A stretch of 64,000 nt of DNA. Origin: Rhizobium sophoriradicis (GTDB lineage: Bacteria; Pseudomonadota; Alphaproteobacteria; Rhizobiales; Rhizobiaceae). Location: NCBI RefSeq assembly GCF_003939025.1, contig NZ_RQIH01000026.1, positions 1 through 64,000 of the forward strand, read 5' to 3'. The position numbers and the translations under genes are program-made. Of this stretch, positions 11,539-22,717 are shown in pieces (positions within the stretch are counted from its first letter, which is position 1; each line of letters starts with the position of its first letter). The notes beneath the pieces were generated by a model. It was not told where the DNA came from. It searched no databases and saw nothing but the letters and a program-made list of their open reading frames with translations.

Positions 11539-12156
11539 TTAAACCAAGCGCCGGAGATTCGATATTTCCAAAATCACGGATTCCTGCTCGACGGCGCTCT
11601 TATGTTCTACCAGATCGAATTCCCACCGGCCACGCGCTTCATCGATTTCCCTCAGGTAATCCCGGCCTTTGTGAAAAAATCCACGACAATTTCCCTTGCC
11701 AAGCATCCAAGGTGCTGCATAGCCGATCAGCCCGTCGAGGTCGGCGAGGGCTCTGGCTGAAATCGCACCACACTCGCCGATCTCGGCATGGGCATCCTCG
11801 ATTCGAATCGCGTGAACGCTCCCGCGTGCGTTTGTCTCCCGCAGTGCGGTTCGCAAAAATGCTGCCTTTTTGTGATTGCTTTCGACAAGATGCACCCACC
11901 CATCCTGCAGCTCCGCCAGGAAGATTGCGGTGATCACGCCGGGAAAGCCGCCGCCGCTGCCGAGATCGACCCAGCGAACTGGCTCGGGGTAAATCTGGAA
12001 AATCTGGCTGCTGTCCGCGATATGACGCCGCCACAAATCATCGAGCGTCGATGGCGCTACGAGATTGATGGCTTTTGCCCATTTCTGAAAGAGTGCCGCA
12101 AAATGTTGGAGTCGTGCCTGTGTTTCACGTGAAACACGCAAACCGTTCAATTCCAT
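11539..12156 (-). CDS. rsmG: 16S rRNA (guanine-N7) methyltransferase RsmG (GidB)
   Basis: A 205-residue SAM-dependent methyltransferase for G527 of 16S rRNA. The SAM-binding glycine loop [10 protein letters not shown] follows NLVAPS and RHIADSSQI. The start is set at ATG 12156; a TTG two codons upstream is less likely. Codons 7-12 (RVSRET) carry a perfect parS palindrome, so the N-terminus doubles as a centromere site. It lies 24 bp after mnmG. Confidence 0.94.
   Translation of the reverse strand: MELNGLRVSRETQARLQHFAALFQKWAKAINLVAPSTLDDLWRRHIADSSQIFQIYPEPVRWVDLGSGGGFPGVITAIFLAELQDGWVHLVESNHKKAAFLRTALRETNARGSVHAIRIEDAHAEIGECGAISARALADLDGLIGYAAPWMLGKGNCRGFFHKGRDYLREIDEARGRWEFDLVEHKSAVEQESVILEISNLRRLV
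12121..12136. promoter_or_regulatory. parS site, perfect 16/16
   Basis: TGTTTCACGTGAAACA is a perfect 16-bp palindrome identical to the classic ParB-binding consensus. It sits inside the 5' coding end of rsmG, 1.4 kb from parB and about 6.5 kb from the predicted oriC. Confidence 0.93.
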
Positions 12157-12180
12157 TCTCAAAGACTCTCAAATCTTGTG

Positions 12181-14058
12181 TTAGGCAATTTGGCGCTCTG
12201 CACCGCTCCGGCGGCGCAAATGCACCAGCAACAGCGCAATAGCGGCGGGCGTCATGCCTTCGACAATGGCTGCCTGCGCGACGTTGAACGGACGGGCCGC
12301 ACTAAGCTTTGTCTTGAGCTCGTTCGACAAGCCGGAAAGCGCAGAGTAGTCGAAATCATCGGGGATACGCCGTTCCTCGTCGCGCTGCTGGTCAGCAATG
12401 GCCGCAGCCTGCCGGTCGAGATAAACGGAGTAGCCCGCCTCTATCTCCAACGCCTCGGCAACCGTCGGCCGGATCGCGCCCAGAGCATCCGGCCAGACCC
12501 GCCGGAGGGCGGCAAAGTCGTAGTCCGGGTAGGACAATAAATCATAGGCCGTCCGGCGCTGACCATCCAGATTGATGTTCAGGCCGGCGCGCCGCGCTTC
12601 ATTGGGGGTCACCTTCAGCGACATCAACTGGGCGCGCCCGGCGTCGACTTCTGCTTGATAGACTGTGAATCGCCGCTCGCGTGCACGGCTGACGCAGCCA
12701 AGCCGCATGCCAAGTGGTGTCAGCCGAGCATCAGCATTATCGGCCCGCAGCGTCAGACGATACTCCGCGCGCGACGTAAACATCCGATACGGTTCCGTAA
12801 CGCCTCGCGACGTGAGGTCATCGATCATCACCCCAATGTAAGAATTTGTTCGGCTAAAATGGAACGGATCCGAATCGGTGCTTCGCAGTGCAGCATTCAA
12901 GCCTGCCGCCAACCCCTGCGCCGCTGCCTCCTCATAACCGGTGGTCCCGTTGATCTGGCCGGCGAGAAACAGGCCTCTCAGCCGCTTGACTTCGAGCGAC
13001 GGCGTAAGCTCCCGCGGGTCGACATGATCATACTCGATGGCATAACCCGGCTGGAGGATCCGCGCCGTCTCGAGTCCGGGAATGGTCTTTATGAAGTCCG
13101 CCTGGACCTCGGCCGGCAGCGACGTCGAAATGCCATTTGGATAGACCGTATCGTCGTCGAGGCCTTCCGGTTCGAGAAAGACCTGGTGGCCGTCGCGTTC
13201 GCCGAACTTGACCAGCTTGTCCTCGATGGATGGGCAGTAACGCGGCCCAACACCTTCGATCTGCCCGGAATACATCGCCGAGCGTTTGATATTGTCTATG
13301 ATGATCCGATGTGTCGCTTCGGTCGTCCGGGTGACGCCACATTCGATCTGCCGCGTCGTGATCGAATCGGTCATGAACGAAAAGGGCACGAGATCCTCGT
13401 CCGCACCCTGCCGACCGACGGACTGCCAGTCGATTGTCTTGCCATCCAGCCGGGCCGGCGTGCCCGTCTTCAATCGCCCCAAGCGCAGCCCCAACCGGGC
13501 CAGAGTTGCCGACAACCCCAGCGAGGGGGGTTCGCCGACGCGGCCGGCGGGTGTCTTATCCCAACCGATATGGATCAGACCACGCAAAAACGTCCCGGTC
13601 GTCAACACGACTGCCGGCGCTTTCAGCCGCCGGCCATCCTTCATGATCACGCCGGCAACACGGTTATCGACGACGTCGAGATCGAATGCGTCGCCCTCGA
13701 CGATATCCAAGCCTGGTGTCGCTTCGATCGCCGCCAGCATCGCCAGTCGATAGAGCTTCCGATCCGCCTGCGTTCGCGGACCGCGGACGGCGGCACCCTT
13801 CTTCCGGTTCAACATTCTGAACTGAATGCCGGCAAGATCGGCGACCCGGCCCATCAGACCGTCCATCGCGTCGATCTCGCGGACCAGATGTCCCTTGCCA
13901 AGCCCACCAATCGCCGGATTGCAGGACATGACACCAATCGTGTCTCGCCTGTGGGTGACCAAGGCGGTTTTCGCCCCGAGGCGCGCAGCTGCACTGGCAG
14001 CCTCCGTGCCGGCATGGCCGCCGCCGATCACAATCACATCATAGACATTGCCGGTCAT
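12181..14058 (-). CDS. mnmG: tRNA uridine-5-carboxymethylaminomethyl modification enzyme MnmG (GidA)
   Basis: A 625-residue FAD enzyme that, with MnmE, makes cmnm5U34 in tRNA wobble positions. The FAD-binding [10 protein letters not shown] (about residues 12-21), [15 protein letters not shown] and RPLTPSL-like [31 protein letters not shown] blocks are present. ATG 14058 is chosen because GGAG lies 6 bp upstream and MTGNVYDV fits the family start; the frame extends to a GTG at 14085. It lies between mnmE and rsmG. Two parS-like sites fill the gap before its start. Confidence 0.95.
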   Translation of the reverse strand: MTGNVYDVIVIGGGHAGTEAASAAARLGAKTALVTHRRDTIGVMSCNPAIGGLGKGHLVREIDAMDGLMGRVADLAGIQFRMLNRKKGAAVRGPRTQADRKLYRLAMLAAIEATPGLDIVEGDAFDLDVVDNRVAGVIMKDGRRLKAPAVVLTTGTFLRGLIHIGWDKTPAGRVGEPPSLGLSATLARLGLRLGRLKTGTPARLDGKTIDWQSVGRQGADEDLVPFSFMTDSITTRQIECGVTRTTEATHRIIIDNIKRSAMYSGQIEGVGPRYCPSIEDKLVKFGERDGHQVFLEPEGLDDDTVYPNGISTSLPAEVQADFIKTIPGLETARILQPGYAIEYDHVDPRELTPSLEVKRLRGLFLAGQINGTTGYEEAAAQGLAAGLNAALRSTDSDPFHFSRTNSYIGVMIDDLTSRGVTEPYRMFTSRAEYRLTLRADNADARLTPLGMRLGCVSRARERRFTVYQAEVDAGRAQLMSLKVTPNEARRAGLNINLDGQRRTAYDLLSYPDYDFAALRRVWPDALGAIRPTVAEALEIEAGYSVYLDRQAAAIADQQRDEERRIPDDFDYSALSGLSNELKTKLSAARPFNVAQAAIVEGMTPAAIALLLVHLRRRSGAERQIA

Positions 14059-14077
14059 CTCAAACTCCAACTCGGCG

Positions 14078-14093
14078 GGTTTCACGTGAACTC
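14078..14093. promoter_or_regulatory. parS-like site, 12/16
   Basis: GGTTTCACGTGAACTC keeps the 12-bp core GTTTCACGTGAA of the parS palindrome but has four mismatches at the ends. It lies in the mnmE-mnmG gap, 36 bp centre to centre from the next site. Confidence 0.6.
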
Positions 14094-14113
14094 AGGCGAC
14101 AGCCTCAAGAAAA

Positions 14114-14129
14114 GGTTTCACGTGAATCA
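14114..14129. promoter_or_regulatory. parS-like site, 14/16
   Basis: GGTTTCACGTGAATCA differs from the parS consensus at two positions. It overlaps the stop codon of mnmE and pairs with the site at 14078. Confidence 0.78.
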
Positions 14130-15440
14130 TTTACCGATACAAAACTCCGAGAAGATCACATCGAGCAGCTGCTCGACATCCACCCGCCCGGTAATCCGTC
14201 CCAAATACTCAGCCGCCAGGCGAAGCTGCTCCGTGCGCAGTTCGAGATTCGTCTCGCTCTGCGAGATTGCCGCATCTAGCGCTGCCAAACATTTCGCCAG
14301 CGAATCCTTGTGCCGCTGTCGGCTCGGGATCGCCATAGACAGGCCAGCAAACCGCTCCTTGACGACGCGCCCGATCAGCGCCCGCAATTCCGGCAGGCCC
14401 TCACCGGTTGCCGTCGAAATCCGCAGATCATATCGATCGGAGCCAGTCTCGATGAGATCCTTCTTCGTTCCGACCCTAACATGCGGCACAGCCTGGTCCA
14501 AGTCGGCAGGAATGACGGGATCGCTCACATCGACCAGCAACAGCACAAGATCGGCATCACGAAGCGCTATGCGTGCCCGCCGCACGCCTTCCATCTCCAC
14601 CCGATCGTCCGCCTCACGCAGACCGGCCGTGTCATAGAGTTTGACAAGATAGCCGTCAATGTCGAGATCGACCTGCAGGACGTCACGAGTGGTTCCGGCA
14701 ATATCCGTGACGATTGCGACGTCGCGTCGGGCGAGAGCATTCAACAGGCTCGACTTTCCCGCATTCGGCGCCCCGGCGATCACCACCTTAAAGCCGTCTC
14801 TGATAATCTCGCCCGCCGAAGCCGCGTCGAGATGATGCCAGATATCATTGCGAAGCCGATCCATGTCGGCCCAGACCATATCTGACACCGATCCCGGGAC
14901 ATCGTCTTCGTCGGCAAAATCGAGTTCCGCCTCGATCAGGGCGCGCGAGCGGGTCAATCGTTCCGCCCACGAATCGTATACTGCCGAGACACCACCAGCG
15001 CTGTGTTCCACGGCGAGGCGGCGCTGCATCTCCGTCTCAGCCTCGATGAGATCGGCCAGGCCCTCGACCTCGACAAGATCAAGCTTGCCATTTTCGAAAG
15101 CGCGTCGCGAAAACTCGCCTTCAATCGCCATACGAACACCAGGAGTATCACCCAGCGCCTGAAACAGCGCTGCCAGGACGGCCTTGCTGCCGTGGATCTG
15201 CAGCTCGGCGACATCTTCACCGGTAAAAGAGTTTGGAGCGGGGAAAAACAGCACCAGACCGCTATCGATCGGTTGATTGTTGCGCGCCCGAATCGTTCGG
15301 TAGGAAGCCAGCCGATCAGCCGGCACTGATCCGGCCAGCCTGATCAAGAGCTCTCGGGTTAACGGACCGCTGATGCGAATGACCGAAACACCCGAGGGCG
15401 GGGCGCCGCTCGAAAGCGCATAAATCGTATCATTCACCAT
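14127..15440 (-). CDS. mnmE: tRNA modification GTPase MnmE (TrmE)
   Basis: A 437-residue GTPase, partner of MnmG in wobble-uridine modification. The N-terminal tetrahydrofolate-binding domain ([22 protein letters not shown]) is followed by a G1 loop GAPNAGKS (residues 223-230), G3 [10 protein letters not shown], and the C-terminal catalytic CIGK. The G4 motif reads TKKDL instead of the usual NKxDL, a substitution to note in a GTPase, although all other elements are normal. It lies about 110 bp downstream of rho. Confidence 0.95.
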   Translation of the reverse strand: MVNDTIYALSSGAPPSGVSVIRISGPLTRELLIRLAGSVPADRLASYRTIRARNNQPIDSGLVLFFPAPNSFTGEDVAELQIHGSKAVLAALFQALGDTPGVRMAIEGEFSRRAFENGKLDLVEVEGLADLIEAETEMQRRLAVEHSAGGVSAVYDSWAERLTRSRALIEAELDFADEDDVPGSVSDMVWADMDRLRNDIWHHLDAASAGEIIRDGFKVVIAGAPNAGKSSLLNALARRDVAIVTDIAGTTRDVLQVDLDIDGYLVKLYDTAGLREADDRVEMEGVRRARIALRDADLVLLLVDVSDPVIPADLDQAVPHVRVGTKKDLIETGSDRYDLRISTATGEGLPELRALIGRVVKERFAGLSMAIPSRQRHKDSLAKCLAALDAAISQSETNLELRTEQLRLAAEYLGRITGRVDVEQLLDVIFSEFCIGK

Positions 15441-15493
15441 GGCTCATCGTCCGCTTGTCAGTTCGAATCCGAATCGATTCCTCTTAAATAAAA

Positions 15494-15523
15494 AGCTGGC
15501 GACATCGAGGCGATGCGCCAGCT
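15494..15523 (-). terminator. terminator downstream of rho
   Basis: The inverted repeat AGCTGGCGACATCG / CGATGCGCCAGCT forms a 13-14 bp stem with one internal mismatch. Read on the minus strand it is followed by TTTTTATTTA, as expected of an intrinsic terminator after rho. Confidence 0.7.
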
Positions 15524-15548
15524 CTCAATGGATGAATCCGGCTAAGGA

Positions 15549-16814
<1,266 letters not shown>

Positions 16815-17014
16815 GAAGTGACCAATACTCTTTTCAATTTCGAAGGGGAAAGGCGATGTTGGGGGTCGTATTCGGTACTGCGAATGGGGCTCGCAGACGA
16901 CTGAACTCTTCACACATGCCACGTAGATGAGATGCGCGGAAAATAGCGAGTCGCAATCGCCCCCGCAAGGGGGCTGATTAAAATGAAGCAAATTTAACCC
17001 GAGGAAGATTTTCC
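16815..17014. other. rho leader / hemJ-rho intergenic region
   Basis: About 200 bp hold the probable rho promoter and leader. A very GC-rich hairpin, GCCCCC-GCAA-GGGGGC (16959-16974), with a GNRA-like loop has no T-run on either side, so it is not a plain terminator. A second small hairpin GAGGAA-GATT-TTCCTC (17001-17016) overlaps the hemJ stop and may end that transcript. Confidence 0.35.
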
Positions 17015-17557
17015 TCAGAACGGCTTCACCACCACGAGGATCACGATCAGGATCATCAGCAGTGTCGGCGCCTCATTCATGAACCGCCAATAGCGCGCCG
17101 AGCGGCGATTTTCGTCGCGCTCAAATGCGCCGACGGCGCGGCTGAAGAATACATGAACAGCGGTCAGCAGCACGACCAGACCGATCTTAGCATGCAGCCA
17201 GCCGCCCTGGAATCCATAGACCGACCAGGCGAGATAGAGGCCGAAAAGCCAGGTCAGCATCATCGCCGGCGTCATGATAATCCGCAGCAGCCGGCGCTCC
17301 ATCACCTTGAAGGTTTCCGACTGCACCGAGCCCGGTTCCGCGTCGGTGTGATAGATGAACAGCCGCGGCATGTAGAACAGTCCTGCCATCCAGGAAATCA
17401 CCGCGATGATGTGAAGCGCCTTGATCCAGAGATAGAGATTGTCGGGGTTCCAGGCGAAAAGCCCGACCGCCATCAGCGCGAAGAAGGCCAGGGCAAAATG
17501 AGCACGGCGCCGGGCATAAGCGCCGGGTTTCCGATCCGTCTGCCTTTCCCGCGTCAC
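17015..17557 (-). CDS. hemJ: protoporphyrinogen IX oxidase HemJ
   Basis: A 180-residue integral membrane protein with about four hydrophobic segments. The conserved HemJ histidine lies in [19 protein letters not shown], with RLFIYH and HAKIGLVV downstream. In families without HemY or HemG, HemJ oxidises protoporphyrinogen IX to protoporphyrin IX. It starts with GTG and overlaps the hemE stop by 4 bp, so the two haem genes are coupled. This is the TIGR00701-type family by recognition of motifs. Confidence 0.88.
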   Translation of the reverse strand: MTRERQTDRKPGAYARRRAHFALAFFALMAVGLFAWNPDNLYLWIKALHIIAVISWMAGLFYMPRLFIYHTDAEPGSVQSETFKVMERRLLRIIMTPAMMLTWLFGLYLAWSVYGFQGGWLHAKIGLVVLLTAVHVFFSRAVGAFERDENRRSARYWRFMNEAPTLLMILIVILVVVKPF

Positions 17558-18585
17558 TTCGTCCCCCGCACGCGCTCGACCAGCTGACGCACATGATCGG
17601 GGTCGGCCTGCGGCGTGATGCCGTGGCCGAGATTGAAGATCAGCGGTCCATGGCCGAGATGCTGCAGAATATCGTCGACGCCCTCTTCCAGCGCCCGGCC
17701 GCCGGCAACGACACGCATCGGATCGAGATTGCCCTGCACCGGTCCATCTTTCTGAAGTTCGGCAGCGAAGGCCAATGGGACGGACCAGTCGAGGCCGATC
17801 GCATCGGCACCTGTCTTCTGACGATAGGTTTTCAGCTGATAGCCGGCACCCTTGGCGAAGGCGATGATGCGCGCATGCGGCCGCCGCGATTTGATCGAAG
17901 CGATCATTCGCGCAACCGGCCTGATCGCGAAGGCCTCGAATTCCCTTTCCCCGAGAACCCCAGCCCAGGAATCAAAGATCTGCACGGCGTCGGCGCCGGC
18001 ATCGATCTGGGCGACGAGATAATCTGACGACACGTCGGCAAGCAGCATCAGCAGATGCTCGAAGGCGCGGGGATAATTGTAGGCGAAGAGGCGGGCAGGG
18101 GCCTGATCCGGCGTGCCGTGACCGGCGATCATATAGGTAGCAACCGTCCAGGGCGCACCGCAGAAGCCGAGCAGCGTCGTCTCATCAGGCAACTCCTCCC
18201 GCAACCGTCGCACCGTTTCCAGAACCGGTCTGAGATAAGCGACGACCTCTTCCCCATTCAATCGCCCGATCCCGGCTTCATCGATCGGATCCATCTCCGG
18301 CCCATGCCCTTCGGTGAACCGGACATTCCGTTTCATTGCATCGGGGATGACCAGAATATCGGAGAACAGGATGGCCGCGTCGAAGCCATAGCGGCGGATC
18401 GGCTGCAGCGTCACCTCGACGGCGTAATCGGGCGTGTAGCAGAGATCGAGAAAACTTCCGGCCTTTGCCCGAGTCTCTCTGTATTCCGGCAGATAACGTC
18501 CCGCCTGCCTCATCAGCCAGAGAGGCGGAGGGCTGAGGCTTTCGCCGTCGAGAACCCTCATGATCTTTCGGCGCGTGTCGCTCAA
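17554..18585 (-). CDS. hemE: uroporphyrinogen decarboxylase
   Basis: A 343-residue cytosolic enzyme that converts uroporphyrinogen III to coproporphyrinogen III. The signatures [18 protein letters not shown] (about residues 19-36), [12 protein letters not shown] and [12 protein letters not shown] are visible. The start is TTG at 18585, giving [12 protein letters not shown], which aligns with rhizobial HemE; the first in-frame ATG (18561) would remove conserved residues. It borders the predicted oriC. In Caulobacter crescentus oriC is also next to hemE. Confidence 0.95.
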   Translation of the reverse strand: MSDTRRKIMRVLDGESLSPPPLWLMRQAGRYLPEYRETRAKAGSFLDLCYTPDYAVEVTLQPIRRYGFDAAILFSDILVIPDAMKRNVRFTEGHGPEMDPIDEAGIGRLNGEEVVAYLRPVLETVRRLREELPDETTLLGFCGAPWTVATYMIAGHGTPDQAPARLFAYNYPRAFEHLLMLLADVSSDYLVAQIDAGADAVQIFDSWAGVLGEREFEAFAIRPVARMIASIKSRRPHARIIAFAKGAGYQLKTYRQKTGADAIGLDWSVPLAFAAELQKDGPVQGNLDPMRVVAGGRALEEGVDDILQHLGHGPLIFNLGHGITPQADPDHVRQLVERVRGTK

Positions 18586-18802
18586 GCGCTTCTTCCCTAT
18601 AAAAAATCAAAGATATTTTAAAAGGTTTCTATTTCTTAGAGTCGGTGTCTATCAAGGATTAAAATCCATCCACTGCCGATGCCATTTGTCGCGCGCCCGC
18701 ACCAAAACTCGAAAAGAATTTTCCGATTCTTCGAAATTTCCGGGAGAAGGCGAATCCCAAAATGATTCCAAAATCTTGCCAGGCAGCCGATTTTCTCCTT
18801 CC

Positions 18803-18811
18803 TGTGGATAG
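18803..18811 (-). promoter_or_regulatory. DnaA box, 8/9
   Basis: TGTGGATAG, read as CTATCCACA on the minus strand, differs from the DnaA consensus TTATCCACA at one base. It lies within the putative oriC. Confidence 0.7.
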
Positions 18812-18891
18812 CTTGTGGACTTGCCTTCGACAAACCAATTTCGTCCCCATCCTCCACAGGACCTGGCAAAACCGGTCCGCAAAATTCGAAA

Positions 18892-18900
18892 TGTGGATAA
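18892..18900 (-). promoter_or_regulatory. DnaA box, perfect
   Basis: TGTGGATAA is the exact complement of TTATCCACA, the strong DnaA-binding consensus. It lies 86 bp before the ppsR start. Confidence 0.8.
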
Positions 18901-18985
18901 GGCGGCATGTTTTCCCTTGCCCGAGGCAGCCTCGCCGCCTTAGCTCTCCATCATCCAGTGTTTTCAACAGGCAGCGGAAAATAGC

Positions 18986-19807
18986 GTGGAGAACAGAACG
19001 AACTTCTTTCATCTGCATCTGATTTCTGACTCGACGGGAGAGACTCTGATCTCCGCTGGCCGTGCCGCCTCGGCGCAGTTCCGATCCGCTCAGCCGATCG
19101 AGCATGTCTATCCGCTGATCCGCAATCGCAAACAGTTGCTGCCGGTTCTGCAGGCGATCGACGATGCGCCCGGCATCGTGCTCTACACCATTGTCGACCG
19201 GGAGCTGGCGAGCCTGATCGACGAGCGCTGCACCGAAATGGGCGTCGCCTCGGTCAATGTTCTGGAGCCGGTGATGAATGCGTTTCAGATCTATCTCGGC
19301 GCTCCGTCGCGCCGCCGGGTCGGAGCCCAGCATGTGATGAATGCCGGTTACTTCGCCCGCATCGAAGCGCTGAATTTCACCATGGATCACGACGACGGCC
19401 AGATGCCGGACGATTACAACGATGCCGATGTCGTCATCATCGGCATCAGCCGGACGTCGAAGACACCGACATCTATCTATCTCGCCAATCGCGGCATCAA
19501 AACGGCCAACATTCCGATCGTCTATGGCGTGCCGTTGCCCGAGAGTCTTTTTGTCGCGACCAAACCCTTGATCGTGTGCCTGATCGCCACCACCGATCGT
19601 ATTTCCCAGGTGCGGGAAAACCGCATCCTCGGAGCGACCCAGGGCTTCGATCGCGAACATTACACCGATCGCGCCGCGATCTCCGAGGAGCTGAAATATG
19701 CGCGCTCGCTTTGCGCCCGTCACAACTGGCCGCTGATCGACGTGACCCGCCGCTCGATCGAGGAAACCGCCGCGGCGATCGTTGCCCTGCGCCCGAAGCT
19801 GCGCTAA
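18986..19807 (+). CDS. ppsR: pyruvate,phosphate dikinase regulatory protein (DUF299)
   Basis: A 273-residue bifunctional ADP-dependent kinase/Pi-dependent phosphorylase family protein that switches PPDK or PEP synthetase off and on. The opening [15 protein letters not shown] and P-loop-like [18 protein letters not shown] with IANIPIV-type [11 protein letters not shown] are diagnostic. The start is GTG 18986, with no nearby in-frame ATG. It is the first rightward gene after oriC, 33 bp from maf. Rhizobia use PPDK in gluconeogenesis, consistent with pckA elsewhere in this window. Confidence 0.92.
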   Translation: MENRTNFFHLHLISDSTGETLISAGRAASAQFRSAQPIEHVYPLIRNRKQLLPVLQAIDDAPGIVLYTIVDRELASLIDERCTEMGVASVNVLEPVMNAFQIYLGAPSRRRVGAQHVMNAGYFARIEALNFTMDHDDGQMPDDYNDADVVIIGISRTSKTPTSIYLANRGIKTANIPIVYGVPLPESLFVATKPLIVCLIATTDRISQVRENRILGATQGFDREHYTDRAAISEELKYARSLCARHNWPLIDVTRRSIEETAAAIVALRPKLR

Positions 19808-19840
19808 GCGCTGACGCAAAGTCGGCACTCCGAGGAGCCT

Positions 19841-20440
19841 ATGACAACAACAATCATCCTTGCATCGTCGAGCCCGTTTCGGCGGATGCTGATGGAAAAT
19901 GCCGGCCTGTCCTTCGAGGCGCAGGCCGCAACGATCGATGAAAGGGCGCTGGAAGCGCCGTTGGAAAAAGCCGGGGCGACGCCGGATGCCGTTGCCCTCG
20001 CTCTGGCCAGGGCCAAGGCCGAGGATGTCAGCCGGCGCTTTTCGGACAGCCTGGTTATCGGTTCGGATCAGACGATGTCGCTCGGCGACCGGGTCTTTCA
20101 TAAGCCGAAGGACATGGCCGACGCGGCCGGCCACCTTCACGCCCTGTCGGGAAGAACGCATCGATTGAACAGCGCCGTCGCCATCGCCAACAATGGTGTG
20201 GTCCTGTGGGAACATCTCGCCCATGCCGAACTGACGATGCGGCCTCTGACGGCGGAATTCATTGCCGGGCATCTGGCGCGGGTCGGTGACAAGGCGCTTT
20301 CGAGCGTCGGCGCCTACCAATTGGAGGGGCAGGGCATTCAGCTCTTCGAGAAAATCGAAGGTGATTACTTCACCATTCTCGGCCTGCCGATGCTGCCGCT
20401 TCTGACGAAATTGCGCGAACTCGGAGCGATCGATGGGTGA
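19841..20440 (+). CDS. maf: Maf-like nucleoside-triphosphate pyrophosphatase
   Basis: A 199-residue Maf/Ham1-fold protein. Family members hydrolyse non-canonical or UTP/dTTP-type nucleotides and some affect septum formation. The N-terminal [15 protein letters not shown], the acidic [11 protein letters not shown] and the central [12 protein letters not shown] are recognisable. It overlaps aroE by 8 bp, in the maf-aroE-coaE-dnaQ order common in alphaproteobacteria. Substrate specificity cannot be read from the sequence. Confidence 0.9.
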   Translation: MTTTIILASSSPFRRMLMENAGLSFEAQAATIDERALEAPLEKAGATPDAVALALARAKAEDVSRRFSDSLVIGSDQTMSLGDRVFHKPKDMADAAGHLHALSGRTHRLNSAVAIANNGVVLWEHLAHAELTMRPLTAEFIAGHLARVGDKALSSVGAYQLEGQGIQLFEKIEGDYFTILGLPMLPLLTKLRELGAIDG

Positions 20441-21290
20441 TTCACGTGAAACATTCGGGCCGAAGGCGTTTGTCACAGGCTTTCCGATCAAGCATTCGCG
20501 CTCGCCGTTGATCCACGGATATTGGTTGAAGACGCTCGGCCTGCCAGGCAGCTACCGCGCTCATGAAGTCGCACCGGAAGCCTTTGCCGATTTCGTCGCT
20601 TCGCTGAAGGATGGCAGTTCCGGCTTTACCGGCGGCAATGTCACCATTCCCCATAAGGAATTGGCCTTCCGCCTCGCCGACAAACCGGACGCGCTGTCGC
20701 TCGAACTCGGCGCGTCGAACACGCTCTGGCTGGAGGATGGCCTTCTCCACGCGACAAATACCGATGGCCGCGGCTTCACTGCCAATCTTGACGAACGCCA
20801 TCCGGGCTGGGACCGGCATGACACGGCCGTGATCTTTGGCGCCGGCGGCGCCAGCCGGGCCGTCATCCAGGCGGTTCGCGACCGCGGCTTCAAGACGATC
20901 CACGTCGTCAACCGTACCGTCGAACGGGCCCACGAACTGGCCGACCGTTTTGGCCCGAAGGTTCAGGCCCATCCGGCCGGTGCGCTTGCCGAGGTCATGA
21001 AAGACGCCGGCCTGTTCATCAACACCACGTCGCTCGGCATGGACGGCGAGCCGGCGCCGCAGCTTGATTTCACTCCACTTGCTGCCGACGCCGTCGTTAC
21101 CGATATCGTCTATGTGCCGCTGAAGACGGCGATCCTGGCGCAGGCGCAAGAGCAGGGCTTTGCGATCGTCGACGGTCTCGGCATGCTGCTGCATCAGGCC
21201 GTGCCGGGCTTCGAGACATGGTTCGGCAAGCGCCCCGTCGTCGACGCCGCACTGCGTGCACTGATCATTGCGGATATGGAAGCACACTGA
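20433..21290 (+). CDS. aroE: shikimate dehydrogenase
   Basis: A 285-residue NADPH-dependent enzyme that reduces 3-dehydroshikimate in the chorismate pathway. The substrate-binding [12 protein letters not shown], catalytic-lysine [15 protein letters not shown] and NADP-binding GAGGASRAV are present. Codons 2-6 (GDSRE) carry a near-perfect parS palindrome. The stop overlaps the coaE ATG (TGATG). Confidence 0.95.
   Translation: MGDSRETFGPKAFVTGFPIKHSRSPLIHGYWLKTLGLPGSYRAHEVAPEAFADFVASLKDGSSGFTGGNVTIPHKELAFRLADKPDALSLELGASNTLWLEDGLLHATNTDGRGFTANLDERHPGWDRHDTAVIFGAGGASRAVIQAVRDRGFKTIHVVNRTVERAHELADRFGPKVQAHPAGALAEVMKDAGLFINTTSLGMDGEPAPQLDFTPLAADAVVTDIVYVPLKTAILAQAQEQGFAIVDGLGMLLHQAVPGFETWFGKRPVVDAALRALIIADMEAH
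20438..20453. promoter_or_regulatory. parS site, 15/16
   Basis: TGATTCACGTGAAACA differs from the parS consensus at one base. It lies in the maf/aroE overlap, on the opposite side of oriC from the other three sites. Confidence 0.87.
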
Positions 21291-21901
21291 TGCTGAAGAT
21301 CGGATTGACCGGCTCGATCGGAATGGGAAAGTCGACGGCCGGCAAGCTCTTTGCCGAGGCCGGGATTCCGCTGAACGATTCCGATGCCGTGGTCCACGAT
21401 CTCTATGCCGGCGAGGCTGCACCGCTGGTGGATGCCGCCTTTCCCGGCACGATGAAGGACGGCTTGGTCGACCGGCAAGAACTCGGCCGCCAACTGGCGC
21501 ACGATCCCGACGGCTTCAAACGGCTGGAGGCAATCGTCCACCCGCTGGTCCGCAAGCGCGAAACGGAATTTCTGGCCCGCCACCGTGCCGCCGGCGCCGA
21601 GATGGTTCTGCTCGATATCCCGCTGCTTTTCGAAACCGACGCTTGGGAAAGGGTGGATGTCATCGTCGTCGTCAGCACCGATCCACAGATTCAGCGTCAG
21701 AGGGTGCTTGCGCGCGACGACATGACCGAGGAAAAATTCGACATGATTCTCTCTCGCCAGACGCCGGATGCAGAAAAACGGCGCCGTGCCGATTACCTGA
21801 TCGACACCAGCCACAGCATTGAGCAGACGAGGGAACGGGTGCTTGAGATCGTCGCCGATCTGAAAATGCGAATTGCCAAGGGAGATTTCCGGAATGCGTG
21901 A
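21290..21901 (+). CDS. coaE: dephospho-CoA kinase
   Basis: A 203-residue P-loop kinase catalysing the last step of CoA synthesis. The P-loop GLTGSIGMGKST (residues 5-16) and the lid-region SRQTPDAEKRRRADYLIDTS are typical. The start at 21290 overlaps the aroE stop; the frame is open 24 codons upstream but within aroE. It overlaps dnaQ by 8 bp. Confidence 0.95.
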   Translation: MLKIGLTGSIGMGKSTAGKLFAEAGIPLNDSDAVVHDLYAGEAAPLVDAAFPGTMKDGLVDRQELGRQLAHDPDGFKRLEAIVHPLVRKRETEFLARHRAAGAEMVLLDIPLLFETDAWERVDVIVVVSTDPQIQRQRVLARDDMTEEKFDMILSRQTPDAEKRRRADYLIDTSHSIEQTRERVLEIVADLKMRIAKGDFRNA

Positions 21902-22610
21902 GATCATTTTCGATACGGAAACCACCGGCCTTGACAACCGGATGGACCGCATCATCGAAATCGGCGGCATCGAACTCTTCAATCACTTCCCGACCGGCAA
22001 CACCCTTCATATCTACATCAATCCGGGAGATCAGAAGGTCCATCCGGATGCGCTCGCCGTGCACGGCATTACGGATGAATTCCTCAAGGACAAGAAAGCC
22101 TTCGCCGAGGTCGCCGAGGAAATTCTCGCCTTTTTCGGCGATGCCAAGTGGATCGCCCACAACGCCACTTTCGACATGGGCTTCATCAACGCCGAATTCG
22201 CGCGGATCGGTTTGCCGCCGATCCTGCCGGAACGGGTGGTCGATACGCTGTCCATGGCGCGGCGGAAAAATCCGATGGGACCAAATTCGCTCGACGCACT
22301 TTGCCGGCGTTACGGCGTCGACAATTCGCACCGCGCCAAACACGGCGCGCTTCTCGACTCCGAGCTGCTGGCCGAAGTCTATATCGAAATGATCGGCGGC
22401 AGGCAGGCGGCCCTTGGCCTCGGACAATCCGGCCAGGCGGCGGGCGGCGAAATGGCGATGGAAGATGATGGAGCGATATTAGCGGTGCTTGAGCGGCCCC
22501 GGCCGCTTGCACCCCGCCTCAGCCAGGCCGAAGCGCAGGCGCATGAGGCGCTGGTCGCCAAGCTCGGCGAAAAAGGCATCTGGTCGAAATTCGCCAGCTC
22601 GCCAGCGTGA
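21894..22610 (+). CDS. dnaQ: DNA polymerase III epsilon subunit (3'-5' exonuclease)
   Basis: A 238-residue proofreading exonuclease of the replicase. The three DEDDh exonuclease motifs are intact: Exo I IIFDTETTGLD near residue 4, Exo II HNATFDMGF near residue 89, and Exo III AKHGALLDSELLAEVY near residue 150. The start is the ATG inside the coaE 3' end. It closes the maf-aroE-coaE-dnaQ operon. It is convergent with secB. Confidence 0.95.
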   Translation: MREIIFDTETTGLDNRMDRIIEIGGIELFNHFPTGNTLHIYINPGDQKVHPDALAVHGITDEFLKDKKAFAEVAEEILAFFGDAKWIAHNATFDMGFINAEFARIGLPPILPERVVDTLSMARRKNPMGPNSLDALCRRYGVDNSHRAKHGALLDSELLAEVYIEMIGGRQAALGLGQSGQAAGGEMAMEDDGAILAVLERPRPLAPRLSQAEAQAHEALVAKLGEKGIWSKFASSPA

Positions 22611-22617
22611 CAAATCG

Positions 22618-22660
22618 GGCCGCAGCGTCCCTTTCGCGTCTTTCAGACGCGCGGCGCTGA
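22618..22660. repeat. short copy of the dispersed rhizobial palindromic repeat
   Basis: In reverse complement this reads CAGCGCCGCGCGTCTG-AAAGACGCG-AAAGGGACGCTG, closely matching the first half of the element at 2549-2652, including the GCGTCT/AGACGC hairpin. Only the first hairpin unit is present. It sits between dnaQ and the secB terminator. Confidence 0.6.
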
Positions 22661-22668
22661 ATTAAAAA

Positions 22669-22691
22669 TGCCCGGGACTTGCCCGGGCATC
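22669..22691 (-). terminator. terminator of secB
   Basis: A perfect 9-bp stem ATGCCCGGG / CCCGGGCAT with a 5-nt loop is followed on the minus strand by TTTTTAATT, 27 bp after the secB stop. Confidence 0.85.
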
Positions 22692-22717
22692 CGCATGTCA
22701 GAACCGACGGAATTCGA

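Larger units (their letters stand above)
18586..18985. other. oriC: probable chromosomal replication origin (oriC)
   Basis: A 400-bp gene-free region between divergent hemE and ppsR. It has an AT-rich end (18597-18642), which could serve for DNA unwinding. It carries one perfect DnaA box TTATCCACA on the minus strand (18892-18900), an 8/9 match (18803-18811), a 7/9 match (18850-18858) and a weak TTTTCAACA near 18960. Flanking genes point away from it on both sides, and parS sites lie on both sides. The short open frames within it look non-coding. Confidence 0.78.

Noticed and set aside
18560-18908. Short open frames inside the putative oriC
   Set aside because: Low hydrophobic/family signal, no ribosome site, and they cross the DnaA boxes and AT-rich segment.
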